Assembly: GCF_004027225.2 (NCBI RefSeq)
Contig: NC_044301.2
Coordinates: forward strand, 21,160,223-21,224,222
Reading direction: 5' to 3'
From: Strigops habroptila
Taxonomy: Eukaryota; Chordata; Aves; Psittaciformes; Psittacidae
Length of the DNA: 64,000 bases
This document shows, piece by piece, positions 11,708 through 20,847 of the stretch. Numbering within the stretch: the stretch's first letter is position 1; each line of letters opens with the position of its first letter. Under the pieces are notes generated by a model. That model was given only the letters and a program-made list of their open reading frames with translations. It made no database searches and was not told where the DNA came from. The position numbers and the translations under genes are program-made.

Positions 11708-11791
11708 ATGCAACCTCACAATATTAAATATAGAAGATATGTTGATGTAAATAATATATGCACTCTAGATATACGAATTAGGTGGGTGTAA
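11708..11791 (+). CDS. 27-residue ORF (hypothetical)
   Basis: Opens with ATG five bases after the previous stop and encodes a basic, polar peptide with no recognisable feature. In the left arm it is continuous with the membrane mini-ORF because of a one-base run difference, so the two may really be one 75-codon frame. Function unknown. Confidence 0.25.
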   Translation: MQPHNIKYRRYVDVNNICTLDIRIRWV

Positions 11792-12341
11792 TGATTTGAA
11801 CTGCAATTGTTATCCATTTGCTTGTTTTAGGTGTAAGGTATGCCAGGATAAATGGTAGACACATTGTGAATGTGGATACCCTCCAATAGGAGTTTGCACA
11901 CAGTGTTGGAAAATCCAAAGAACTCTCACTGAGTGGAAATTAAAGCAATTAGAGTCTAAACAAGAAATTATTCGGGAATCCCATGAGTGGTGGGAAATTT
12001 TTGCCAAAGGAATAAACCCTCAATATTATTGCTACCACTCCAACGAACCAGTCCCCTTTGTAGCTGAAATTTTGGTTATAAAATGCAGAAGGGAAGTACT
12101 GACCGTGTCTTACTTTGCCCCATTAGTTAAAGCTGCAAAGTGGGAAGCCTATATAAACAGGCAGAAAGCCCGAAACAACTGTTCTCCTGAAGAATTCCCT
12201 TGCTGCCGAGAAGATGGTACACCCCGTGGCTCGAAGCAACCGAGTCGACGGGCGAGGCAGAGGAGGAACAAACTGTGGAGAAAAGAACCAGAACGATGGG
12301 ACACAAAAGCAGCAATGGCCGAACTTCCCCAGGACTGGTAA
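11769..12341 (+). CDS. Cysteine-cluster plus arginine-rich reading frame with one in-frame TAG
   Basis: One frame is open from 11769 to 12341 except for a TAG at 11856-11858. Before the TAG are seven cysteines in 19 residues (spacings C-x4-C-x-C-x4-C-x2-C-x2-C); just after it come HCEC and CTQC. This looks like a zinc-binding cluster. Next is a helical, tryptophan-rich stretch (about 11910-12000), then a CC pair, then a strongly basic segment at 12215-12300 (SRRARQRRNKLWRK) like an RNA-binding arginine-rich motif, ending QDW. There is no ATG at the front, so it may be a spliced exon. Cys cluster plus basic motif recalls retroviral regulatory proteins as an analogy only; I see no proven homology. 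Confidence 0.5.
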
Positions 12342-12453
12342 AAATATACTTAAATTGGCAAAATTAACAGACACCCTTTTTTCTGGTATACCGTTAGTTT
12401 TGTTATTGATAATAACCCAAGCAAATGGAAACCCTCATAAACCTATGAACTAG
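12214..12453 (+). CDS. 79-residue leader-like ORF with hydrophobic segment
   Basis: It begins with ATG and overlaps the arginine-rich frame in another phase. The first 50 residues are basic and polar. Residues about 55-72 are hydrophobic (LFSGIPLVLLLIITQA) and look like the core of a signal peptide with a small-residue end. It stops soon after. Long basic leaders before the hydrophobic core are known for some retroviral envelopes, so this may be the start of an envelope or secreted product whose remainder lies in the next frame. Confidence 0.45.
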   Translation: MVHPVARSNRVDGRGRGGTNCGEKNQNDGTQKQQWPNFPRTGKNILKLAKLTDTLFSGIPLVLLLIITQANGNPHKPMN

Positions 12454-12707
12454 ACAATAACAAACATAAAATACACTTTATTAAAGAACGGTTTGACATA
12501 GCTAAACTGCTTATTTTAACTACGAGGTCTGGGGCAAAATATAAGAGTGTATCTATTAATGAAGATGAAGATTGCTGTGAATACATTATGCCACGTGGGA
12601 ACTATGCCTTTTGTAATTGTGAGGTATTACCTTGTGAGTGTTATGATAAATATTGGGATTGTGGAAAAAGGTTTGTTCGCAGTGCCGAAAATGAAAGTAA
12701 CGTCTAA
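12441..12707 (+). CDS. Cysteine-rich 88-residue frame without start codon
   Basis: Open from a TAA at 12438-12440 to a TAA at 12705-12707. It has charged residues, then CC, CNC, CEC and a final C within about 30 residues, with many aromatic residues around them, suggesting a small disulphide-linked or metal-binding fold. No ATG lies near its beginning, and it starts where the leader-like ORF ends in another phase. I do not recognise it. It ends 17 bp before the polypurine tract. Confidence 0.4.
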   Translation, partial: TYELDNNKHKIHFIKERFDIAKLLILTTRSGAKYKSVSINEDEDCCEYIMPRGNYAFCNCEVLPCECYDKYWDCGKRFVRSAENESNV

Positions 12708-12724
12708 TAAACAATAATAGGATA

Positions 12725-12742
12725 AAAAGAAAAAGGGGGGAT
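12725..12742 (+). other. Polypurine tract of the right-arm ERV
   Basis: AAAAGAAAAAGGGGGGAT directly precedes the 3' LTR start at 12743, as expected for the plus-strand primer. The mirror copy is at about 3433-3450. Confidence 0.85.
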
Positions 12743-13247
12743 TGTGAGAAACTATGGACTAGGATATTGTTTATTAAGATTTATGTTAAGCTCAATGTAA
12801 AGGTTAGGCAACAAAGATGTGAAATCGCTTATGCAAACAGAAACCCGGACACTGCTTGAGTAAGATAAGATAACCACAATCGCGAGATAACCGCCAGACT
12901 TCCAGGAACCGACAGAAACAGGACAAACAACCCCAGATAAGGACATGTGAATGAGGGGTCAACTATGGGATAAAGGAGAAAGACTTCTTATTTCGGCCTC
13001 AACGACCACCAGGAGGTAGAAAACGACCCCCTAACAACAACTGAAGCATGCGCAGAGTACCTCCACTACTTCATGAACACGGAAGTAAAGATGTATAAAA
13101 AGGGACTGTTTGAACTGCTCAGCACGGCAGTGGCGGAGCGCAGACTCCCCTGTCGTCCAGCGCTGTTTTTGCTCATATTCTACTTGCTATAATTAATAAA
13201 ATTTTAATTGGATTATGATCCGTTGTGGTCACAATTTATGACATACC

Positions 13248-13430
13248 TATATCTCTGATTTGCTTTATCGTACTTATTCACTATATAGAGAGATATATTT
13301 ACCTAGTTCACATTAGTGTGCTTGCTTTAGTGTGCTTATTGGCTTTAGCGTGCTTGTTTAATAAACTCTGCATATTATACAGCTAGTGTGTGGTCACTTT
13401 GTGGCGTACCCTATCTGTCAGCAGAACACC
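13248..13430 (+). mobile_element. Older LTR fragment, 3' of the young ERV
   Basis: Direct continuation of the segment interrupted at 9957. It contains GTGTGCTTGCTTTAGTGTGC-like short repeats, AATAAA near 13361 and an end resembling GGCGTACCC. This is probably the R-U5 part of an old LTR of unknown family. Confidence 0.45.
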
Positions 13431-14611
13431 AGCTCACTGCACACAAGCCCTACCTTGCTGCCCACAGAGCAGAGAAAAAGCACTCACAGGAGTGTTTCCT
13501 TTTGAACCCTTTTAAAGGAATCATCTGAAACTAGAAGCCAGGTAAGATGCTTTCAGTCAAAGCCATAATGCTGGGAAAACTTGGTCTAGAAAATGGTTAA
13601 ACACCAAGCCTGACCCAGCTGGACTCAGGGTTGTTGTGTCCAGGTCCTCATTTTATCAGGCTCTACCTCCCTCCATAGCTTTTAGCTTGGAGTGGTGCAG
13701 GGAAATAAAGTCTTTTCACCAGTTCTCCAAGGGACTTCTTCCAGCTGTGTCAGCTGGTGAACTACCTGCTCAGAAGATGCTGTCCCTTCACACCAGAGTG
13801 CTCCCCACACCTCCCTCCAGCCTGTGCAGCTGGAAAGCAATCTCTGTTCCAAGGCTGGATGTGCCCAGGAGACAAAAAAGAACTTTTGCCTGCAGTGTGA
13901 CAACCCAGGTAGGAGGGCTAGGAGGGAGATTATCCTGATAATGTTCTGCCCTGCTGTATTGATGCAAACAGACCTTTTTTCCTGTGCTAATCCCTGTGGA
14001 GCCATTCTTCCTAACCAGAACCTTTTGTACACAAAGCCTCCCTGATGAAGCCCCAAGGATGATTTCTCACTCAGCATCAAATGACACTTGCCAGGCAAGA
14101 AACCCCCACAAATCCACAGGCTGAAGTCTCTCTCACTAATCTGGCTGCTTTCAGGCCTCCAGCACTATGCCATTAAGGAGGGATCCGCCCCAAACTCCCC
14201 CAGCACTCATTGTGAACAGAACCACAGAGCAGCCCTTCAGACTGGTCTCTGCCTGCCAGCTAGTCAACAAATCATTACTACACAAAATACTACAACAATC
14301 ACAGCATTTAAGAGTTTAGCCTGCCTAGGGGCATGCCAGTAAGCAAGTCACCAGCTTCTTAAAACTGAATTCCTGGGCTGGAGATATCCTCCTGGGTTGG
14401 AACGCCCAACAGAGAGCTGGGCTGCTGTCAGGGCAGGCAGTGAAGCCTGTAGTGTGGTGCTGGTGAAACTGGTGGGAACGGCAGAAAAAGGAGCTATGAG
14501 GGAAGGTTTCAGAAGAGAGGCCTCCACAAAAGGCCCTGTTCCATCATAGGGAGCACAAGAATGGACCCTACCTCTCCCCCAAACGCCAGAGCCAAGGTCT
14601 ATGCTGCTGAA

Positions 14612-15036
14612 TGCCGCGATTGAGAGACGGGACGCAGCTTGATGCAAGCAAGATGTCGTTTTATTACAGTTATCCATATACATTTATACTTGTCCCTACC
14701 TAGCATGTCTCATACTGATTGGTCTATCTTTTACAGAAGGCACACACTGATTGGCTAGCTAGCATAAGACAAACTATTAATCAAGCATTTATCTCCCCCC
14801 AGCAACATCTTTTCTTACACAAAGAGTTAGCTCCTCTTCATCAAGGTCGGCTACTCCCTTCTCCCTCAACCTTTCCAACCCGTGATTGATAAACACTGGG
14901 CCATTCTTTTTCAGCCAAGCTTTTATCCTTATCTTATTCCTCCCATGGTTTATGACCGACAAGTTCCAACACGTCTCCTTCTATCAGCTGAACAGCACTG
15001 GGAGTCCTGCTGAGAGTAGCCAAATCCTGTCCCACA
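14612..15036 (-). mobile_element. Solo LTR, alpharetrovirus-like family (right arm)
   Basis: Reverse-oriented partner of 1152-1571, about 425 bp, with GCTGAA on both sides (14606-14611 and 15037-15042), the complement of the left-arm duplication. Same family as the LTRs at 16388 and 19332. It differs from its left-arm partner by several small indels. Confidence 0.85.
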
Positions 15037-15744
15037 GCTGAACACCCTGCTTGTCACTCCAAGGGACCCCTTGCAGGAAGAGCCTCCACAGAAGGTGCTA
15101 AGCCTGCGCCGTCCTGCCCACAAGACACTTCCTCTAACACGGAAGGTGGTCTATTATTGGCAGAGCCAGAGTGCTGCTCTGATGAGACCCAAGTTTCCTT
15201 CCATTTTCCTGAACCCTCCCCATCCCCCAGCACCTGATCTGGGCTGGGAGAGCTGCTGAGCTCCAGCAATCCCTCCTGCTTCTGAAGCTGGGCACACAGA
15301 CCAGCTCCAAGGCCCCACTGCTGCCTCCAGGTACCATGCTGCACCGAGAGCAGCTCCAGAGGAGGTGCCCTCTTTTCCAGGTCACTCGTTCAGAAGCATT
15401 TTGGCCCAACACAAGAGCTGGCTGCTGCTCATCCCTCTGCGAGGGGTTAATACTGCAGGAGCTGTAGAAAGGCTTCAGCTCCAGCACTGGCTCAGGCTGC
15501 CCTCTGCAGACCTCAGAGGCAGGGAGAGCAGCTCCCAGTGGGATCTCCCTCCCACACAGATAACGCTGGGCTCAGCATGAGCCGTACTATCCATGCTCTA
15601 CAGGAAGGAAACTGAGGCAGAGGCACTAAGAAGAGGGGAACCAGCAACAGCCTGGGAGGAGAGCTTGGGCATCCTCTGAAGATTCAGCACTTGCAGATTC
15701 CCTGCAATCTGTCCTTCCCTCTGACCAGCTGTACAACTGTGACA

Positions 15745-15891
15745 CTGGAAGGTGTGCAGCAGCATTGTCTCAGACCAGGACTGACAGCCCGAGGCAACGT
15801 GTGCCAGGCCAGCGGTACTCCTGACTAGGGCCTCCCGCTGTGCTGCGGTCCTGTAGAAGCTGCACAATTTAGCAATGCTCACAAAGTCTTG
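15745..15891 (-). pseudogene. Exon-like segment, right-arm copy
   Basis: On the minus strand a pyrimidine tract ends in CTGCAG at 15892, followed by an open frame of about 45 codons containing QDFVSIAKLCSFYRT and STAGLAHVAS, which reads like alpha-helical repeat protein. A GT for the donor is possible near 15770-15745 but not certain. Strand and order fit a late exon of the TANGO6-like gene (34.1 kb downward). The left-arm copy is broken. Confidence 0.35.
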
Positions 15892-16286
15892 CTGCAGATC
15901 ACGGAGAAAGAAGATATGAAAGCACCATGGAGACTCCCGGCTCCCAGCCCACCGCTCAGACTTATATTACTCTGCCACACCAGAAAGACACCGGGGAAAA
16001 AACCAACCAGCAAGAGCTTACTGCCATCTCAGAATGTTTTGGGGTGAGAATGCTTGAAGGGATTCAGGCAGTGCCTCTGGTATCCAGCATAAAGCTGCAG
16101 TCCTGCCAGCGCAACACTGCACAGGTTATTCTGTGCAGCTCTTGGCCTCACCTCAGCATCACAACTGCAGGAGATGCTGGGTTTTGTCATGGTCACACAC
16201 ACACTGAACTGCTCAGAGAGTCTCAAACCGGCTCTTTCTTAGAGTAGTCTTCTCATCTACCCTCAGGCCCAAATCAGACACGATAC

Positions 16287-16369
16287 CTTGAGCACATCTT
16301 CCACACAGCTGCCAAGCTCTGCCTCTGTCACCAGCACGGTCCCTGCTGATAAATCTTCCACTGCTAGCT
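16287..16369 (-). pseudogene. Exon of TANGO6-like gene (candidate)
   Basis: The minus strand shows TTTTCAG before the segment and AAG|GTATCG after it. The 83 bp between are open in one frame with residues LAVEDLSAGTVLVTEAELGS. Both splice sites and the acidic, helical composition suggest a real exon. The alpha-like provirus inserted only 12 bp upstream of its acceptor. Assignment to TANGO6 rests on position and strand. Confidence 0.45.
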
Positions 16370-16709
16370 CTGAAAACAACAGGCAGATGCCGCGATTGAG
16401 AGACGGGACGCAGCTTGATGCAAGCAAGATGTCGTTTTATTACAGTTATCCATATACGTTTATACTTGTCCCTACCTAGCGTGTCTCATACTGATTGGTC
16501 TATCTTTTACAGAAGGCACACACTGATTGGCTAGCATAAGACAAACTATTAATCAAGCATTTACCTTCCCCCAGCAACATCTTTTCTTACACAAAGAGTT
16601 AGCTCCTCTTTATCAAGGTCGGCTACTCCCTTCTCCCTCAACCTTTCCAACCCGTGATCGATAAATAAACACTGGGCCATTCTTTCTCAGCCAAGCTTTT
16701 ATCCTTATC

Positions 16710-18090
16710 TTATTCCTCCCATGGTTTATGACCGACAAGCTCCAATACGTCTCCTTCTATCAGCTGAACAGCACTGGGAGTCCTGCTGAGAGTAGCCAAA
16801 TCCCGTCCCACATCTCTCCCTTCCTGTTGCACAAAAAGAATTTTTTTCATGGAACGCTCTATCAATCTCTGTAGACACTGCAAGAGACAGGGTAAAAGGA
16901 TTAACAGGAGAACAAAGACAGCCAAGGCGTAAACAATTGTCTTTACCAAACTCCTTAACCAACCTGGCAGTCCCCATCCCCCAAGGAGTTTATCTAACCA
17001 ATCCCAACTATCGTCTTGTCGGAGTTTAAAGACTCCTTTTTTAAGCTGTTGAATACTGGCATGGATTGATTCTGAGTGATCGGAGAGATTCATACAACAC
17101 ATGCCTTCAAAATCTTCACAGCCATGGCCTTGCGCTAAAAGCAAAAAGTCTATAGCAGCTCTATTTTGTAATGTAGCATGGCGAACACTATCTACATCTA
17201 ATAAAAGACCAGATAATGCATTGCTAGTAGCATTAGTTTGTTTAGCAAGCCAGCAGCCAAGATTATCTGGAGTCATTAATGCTCTCCCAGCGGCAAGCCC
17301 AGGTATCAGAAGAGAGGTAACAAAGAGTTGACTAAAAGACCAAAACTCCGCGCTATCATCGCAATCAGGGGTATATGCATGAATGCCACGCTTCGCTCTA
17401 TGAGAAAGACAGTGTTGTAAAATCATAGATGTATTAGGAGTCAGGACAGAAAGGCGTCCGAGGCTACATGGACCTCCTTTTATATGAGAAGGGATAACGG
17501 GCCACGCCCTATCTCCACAGATAAAAAAATATTCCCAACGGTAATAGAAGAGGAACATTGCTAGATCTGGATAAATTTGTTGCTGTGTAATTACACCAAA
17601 CACTAGCATTTTTGAAAACAGGATGGGCAGGAGAGACATCCCATGCCCTAGATTGGTTTTTTCCTGTATAGTTAAACTTAACACAAAAATCCATTTTTAC
17701 CGATCCGAGGAGTTCAATCTCTTGTGGTTCTAGGGTAGCCTGTGGGAGAAAGGGGACCCACGCATCCCAATTATCCGTCAGATTTTGTGATAGAGCTGGA
17801 AAAACGGTTTTCAATCCCGCAGGTATCGGCCACTTATCTAGCGGCAGGCCCACGAGACATGTGGAGAAAGGGTTATTAGGCGAGGCGGTTGCAAGACACA
17901 AAGTGTCCTGACCAGTTATATTTGCTAGCGTGACCCATACATTAACCTTAGGAAGTGCAGGAAGAAATGGATAGCTCTGCTCAGTCCTTACTGCCGCTAT
18001 AAGGATAAGCACTACTCTAAAAACAGTTTTTTGCCTGCCTTTAGCTTCCATGCGAATCGTTTTCTGCATTTTTCTTTTGCTCGATCCCAA
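16710..18090 (-). pseudogene. env: Alpharetrovirus-like envelope gene with one frame break
   Basis: The surface part (from 18090) starts with a basic leader and hydrophobic core (VFRVVLILIAAV) and has several N-glycosylation sites (NIT, NLT, NYT, NQS). The frame breaks at a run of seven T near 17523-17529. The other frame then carries the transmembrane subunit: QNRAAIDFLLLAQGHG, a CX6CC motif (C-EDFEGM-CC), NLSDHSES, and a membrane segment rich in L, V and I near 16900. It reads on into the LTR and stops at 16710. Env in this group mediates receptor binding and fusion. The break is at a homopolymer, so error or slippage is possible. Confidence 0.85.
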
Positions 18091-18502
18091 TCTTGTTTAA
18101 GGACAGGCCATATAGCAGGAACTAGGTTTGTTTTACTACACTCTAAACCACAAGCTAACACCTCCTTCGACCTTTTATACACTAAATGAGACCAGTCTAC
18201 ACAACTATGTAAATAACGGCTATTTCCTAACGATTCGTGCCCTGTGACAACTAAGACTTTTGCTACATCAATTTCCTTTTCTAAAGTCACAAGTTTTACA
18301 TAAAATACAAACGATTTCTGCAGTTGATATTTCTTTACACTGATTCATATAGTCCTTCCTTGCTTGCGGTATTCAATTCATGTTGTCCTGGCTCTCCTCA
18401 GGAGATTCACCGATTTGTCGTTCGGAAGGGTGGTCCGGAGGATGATCGGAGTCCTCACCAGATGATTGTGGTAGGGATTTTAGATCATGCAGAGTCATAA
18501 CA

Positions 18503-19192
18503 TTAAGTATCAAAGACAGAAGACAGCAAGCTCGCAAAATACGGGGAAGAAAGCCCATGTTCAGTAACAGTGCGGCGCAGCTCCTTAACTACCGGAAAAG
18601 ACAAAGCCTCCCACTGTGCCCCCTGACCTTGATATATTACGGTGGCTACAATCGTCTTAGCAATTTCCAGATCTCCCTCCTTCAAGGCTTGTCGTCTTAT
18701 GTTAACCCAAACATCGCGTGGGTCAGGGGGGTAGAGGTCTGGCTCTTTTTCAGGGTCCACCGGTCCCGGATCAAAGGGGTATTCCTCTGGGGAGAAACCC
18801 GCGGCACAGACCTCCAAAGGCTTGAGGTTTTTTCGGTCCTCTGATAACAGCGGAGGTACCGTGGGAGAGTCTGCTTCTCTCTCCGCTACATCTTTGTGGC
18901 TTTTTTCCTGGACTTTCAAAGCCTCAAAAATGCTTCTCCACCAAGGGAGCATGCGCTGCGCCTCGGCGTTCCCAGTTGTCACTGCATCCCATAATTTCAC
19001 CCCCACATCGTCCCGAAGTTCCTTCGTAAAAATACTAGATGCAGTCACAGTGGATATTTTCACCTGCACCCATTTAAGCATTGCTTTAAGGTCATGACCA
19101 GGAACATTTTTCCCATGCTTTCGCAGGAGAGCTTTCATAAGCTCATATACATCTCTCTCTGGGGAAGATTCTTGATTTCCCATGTTTCCCAC
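18503..19192 (-). pseudogene. gag: Truncated Gag (matrix to early capsid)
   Basis: It starts MGNMGNQESS with a glycine after methionine and a helical matrix-type region with paired tryptophans (WVQVK near 42; MLPWWRSIF near 82). A proline/aspartate-rich linker follows (DPGPVDPEKEPDLYPPDP), then a capsid-like start (WEALSFPVV near 200). It stops at 229 residues, far short of full Gag (over 500). The env region follows at once, so the deletion removed the rest of gag and all of pol. The matrix type resembles the betaretrovirus-like gag at 62.96 kb. Confidence 0.8.
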
Positions 19193-19310
19193 AGCTCACC
19201 TCTCTACTCCGGAGGGATTAGTGCTGGCCAGCTCCTGCTTCCTTTCAGCAGCTCATTCAACGTTCTGTGGGACTCGCAGCAAGCCGCTCAGCTAGGCGGT
19301 TCGTTGACCC

Positions 19311-19328
19311 ATCACGTCGGGGTCACCA
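19311..19328 (-). other. Primer binding site, tRNA-Trp type
   Basis: On the minus strand this reads TGGTGACCCCGACGTGAT, three bases after the 5' LTR, complementary to tRNA-Trp. It is the primer used by avian sarcoma-leukosis type viruses. Confidence 0.93.
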
Positions 19329-19762
19329 ATTTGCCGCGATTGAGAGACGGGACGCAGCTTGATGCAAGCAAGATGTCGTTTTATTACAGTTATCCATATA
19401 CGTTTATACTTGTCCCTACCTAGCGTGTCTCATACTGATTGGTCTATCTTTTACAGAAGGCACACACTGATTGGCTAGCATAAGACAAACTATTAATCAA
19501 GCATTTACCTTCCCCCAGCAACATCTTTTCTTACACAAAGAGTTAGCTCCTCTTTATCAAGGTCGGCTACTCCCTTCTCCCTCAACCTTTCCAACCCGTG
19601 ATCGATAAATAAACACTGGGCCATTCTTTCTCAGCCAAGCTTTTATCCTTATCTTATTCCTCCCATGGTTTATGACCGACAAGCTCCAATACGTCTCCTT
19701 CTATCAGCTGAACAGCACTGGGAGTCCTGCTGAGAGTAGCCAAATCCTGTCCCACAGGCAGA

Positions 19763-20291
19763 AACATCAGCACCCTCACACGCTGGGGAGCCTCCGGCAG
19801 AACAGCAACCCCACCATGCCCCAGCACCGGAAAGCACTTCCATAGTTCTCTTGCCTTCCCTCCAATCAAGGAAGCATGGGAACCAATGAGCCCTCGTTAG
19901 CTGCTCTAAATATTACTGTAGTGTTGTAAACTCATCAAGGTTACAAGCAAATCAAAGCAGAACATGACTTCTTGATGGATTATTCCCTGGAGAGCTGCTT
20001 GGTCAGCGTGGGGAACTGATGGCTTCTGTCTGGAAGCCCAAAACGAGCCTGTCAGACTGGGATAGTTTCCAAAGGAGCACACGGCAGAAGCCCCACTACT
20101 CAGCTCTTACACTATAGTAATTTGACTCAAGTGCTAGTGAATGCGGTGCACCCAGCCACACAACCACATTCACAACTGGCAGAGCTGCGCTTGCATGCTC
20201 AGCAGCCCGGAAACCAGCCCAAGAAAATTCTGATGGAAAGACAAAAGATCATGGAGAAGAGAAACCAGACTCTTCTCCGATCAGCTGGTAC
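19763..20291. other. Intron-like DNA without recognised features
   Basis: Single-copy looking sequence between the provirus and the TANGO6-like exon at 20292. I see no open frame, repeat or RNA gene that I can support. Confidence 0.5.
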
Positions 20292-20454
20292 CTGCTGCCT
20301 CCGAGCATCGCAGGAATGGTGCCAACAGGGGCTGGAGCAGGTACTTCTCTGCCAACTGGGGGTGCTCTTTCACCATGGTGAGCAGCGTCATGGTGGCCAC
20401 ACGCTAGAACTGGAACGCTGTCAGCTTGTCCTGGATGTGCAGCAAGTCCAGAAT
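20292..20454 (-). pseudogene. TANGO6: Exon of TANGO6-like gene, with in-frame TAG
   Basis: The minus strand has TTCCTTCCAG as acceptor and GCAGCAG|GTACCAGC as donor around 163 bp. The frame reads ILDLLHIQDKLTAFQF, a stop, then RVATMTLLTMVKEHPQLAE and a leucine-rich end: helical-repeat (HEAT-like) protein, as expected for TANGO6, which acts in secretory-pathway organisation. The TAG at 20404-20406 is a plain substitution, likely from CAG. Gene name is inferred from order, strand and protein type. Confidence 0.55.
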
Positions 20455-20847
20455 CTGGAAGGAAAGTCCACGATAAAGGAACAAAGATCAGCAGCCCCTC
20501 AGATGGGGGCCAGGCCGGCTCCTTGCAGCCAACAGCAGATTGAGGAGCCTCCTGTACGCTGCTTTGCTGGACATTTGGCATGACATTCCACATGCAGAAG
20601 GGCCAGTCTCCTTCCCGTGCGCATGTTAATGCGGGATACATTTCTGGGCTCAAACCAAGAGCCTGCACCACTCCCATAGCCGAAGGCTGGAAGCAAGAGC
20701 TCCGCAGCAGAGCACTCCTTGTAGCACAGTGCTGAACAGCTCGTGCCATCAAGCAACATTATCCAGCATTTCAATCAAATATGGAAAATTCAGGAGTAGG
20801 GAGGAAACACATCCCACTGCCAGAGCAGCAGAAAAATATATCCATGT

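Larger units (their letters stand above)
9962..13243 (+). mobile_element. Young gammaretrovirus-like ERV with unusual cargo, right-arm copy
   Basis: The 5' LTR is 9962-10462 and the 3' LTR 12743-13243, 501 bp each and identical wherever I compared them, so insertion or homogenisation was recent. The target duplication is TACC (9958-9961 and 13244-13247). The tRNA-His-type primer site is at 10468-10485. Then come a truncated gag (10859-11533), a block of small frames (11563-12707) and a polypurine tract (12725-12742). No protease, RT, integrase or standard Env is present. It keeps the cis signals for packaging and reverse transcription, so it could have been mobilised in trans. Confidence 0.93.
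1..16175. repeat. Large palindrome (inverted repeat), two ~8.1-kb arms
   Basis: Positions in the left arm pair with positions in the right arm on the opposite strand so that their coordinates sum to 16174 or 16175 across almost the whole span. About 2.5-8.06 kb and 8.12-13.67 kb are near identical; the differences I found there are mostly one-base changes in homopolymer length, plus one substituted patch at about 7330-7430 / 8745-8850. Outside 2.5 and 13.67 kb the arms still align but show many one- or two-base indels. The left arm runs off the window edge. It could be a true palindrome or partly an assembly fold-back; the substituted patch and outer divergence argue for two real arms. Confidence 0.93.
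16388..19756 (-). mobile_element. Pol-less alpharetrovirus-like provirus
   Basis: LTRs of 425 bp at 16388-16812 (3') and 19332-19756 (5') differ, as far as I can see, at one base. A perfect 6-bp duplication GGCAGA flanks it (16382-16387 and 19757-19762). The primer site at 19311-19328 is the complement of tRNA-Trp, the hallmark of avian leukosis-type viruses. The interior has a 5' gag fragment and an env, with pol and most of gag absent. A polypurine tract GAAGGGAGAGA precedes the 3' LTR. It lies next to a TANGO6-like exon in the same orientation. Confidence 0.93.

Noticed and set aside
11769-12341. Claim that this frame is a true homologue of lentiviral regulatory proteins
   Set aside because: The likeness is only in cysteine clustering and a basic stretch; spacing, length and context differ and no search could be run.
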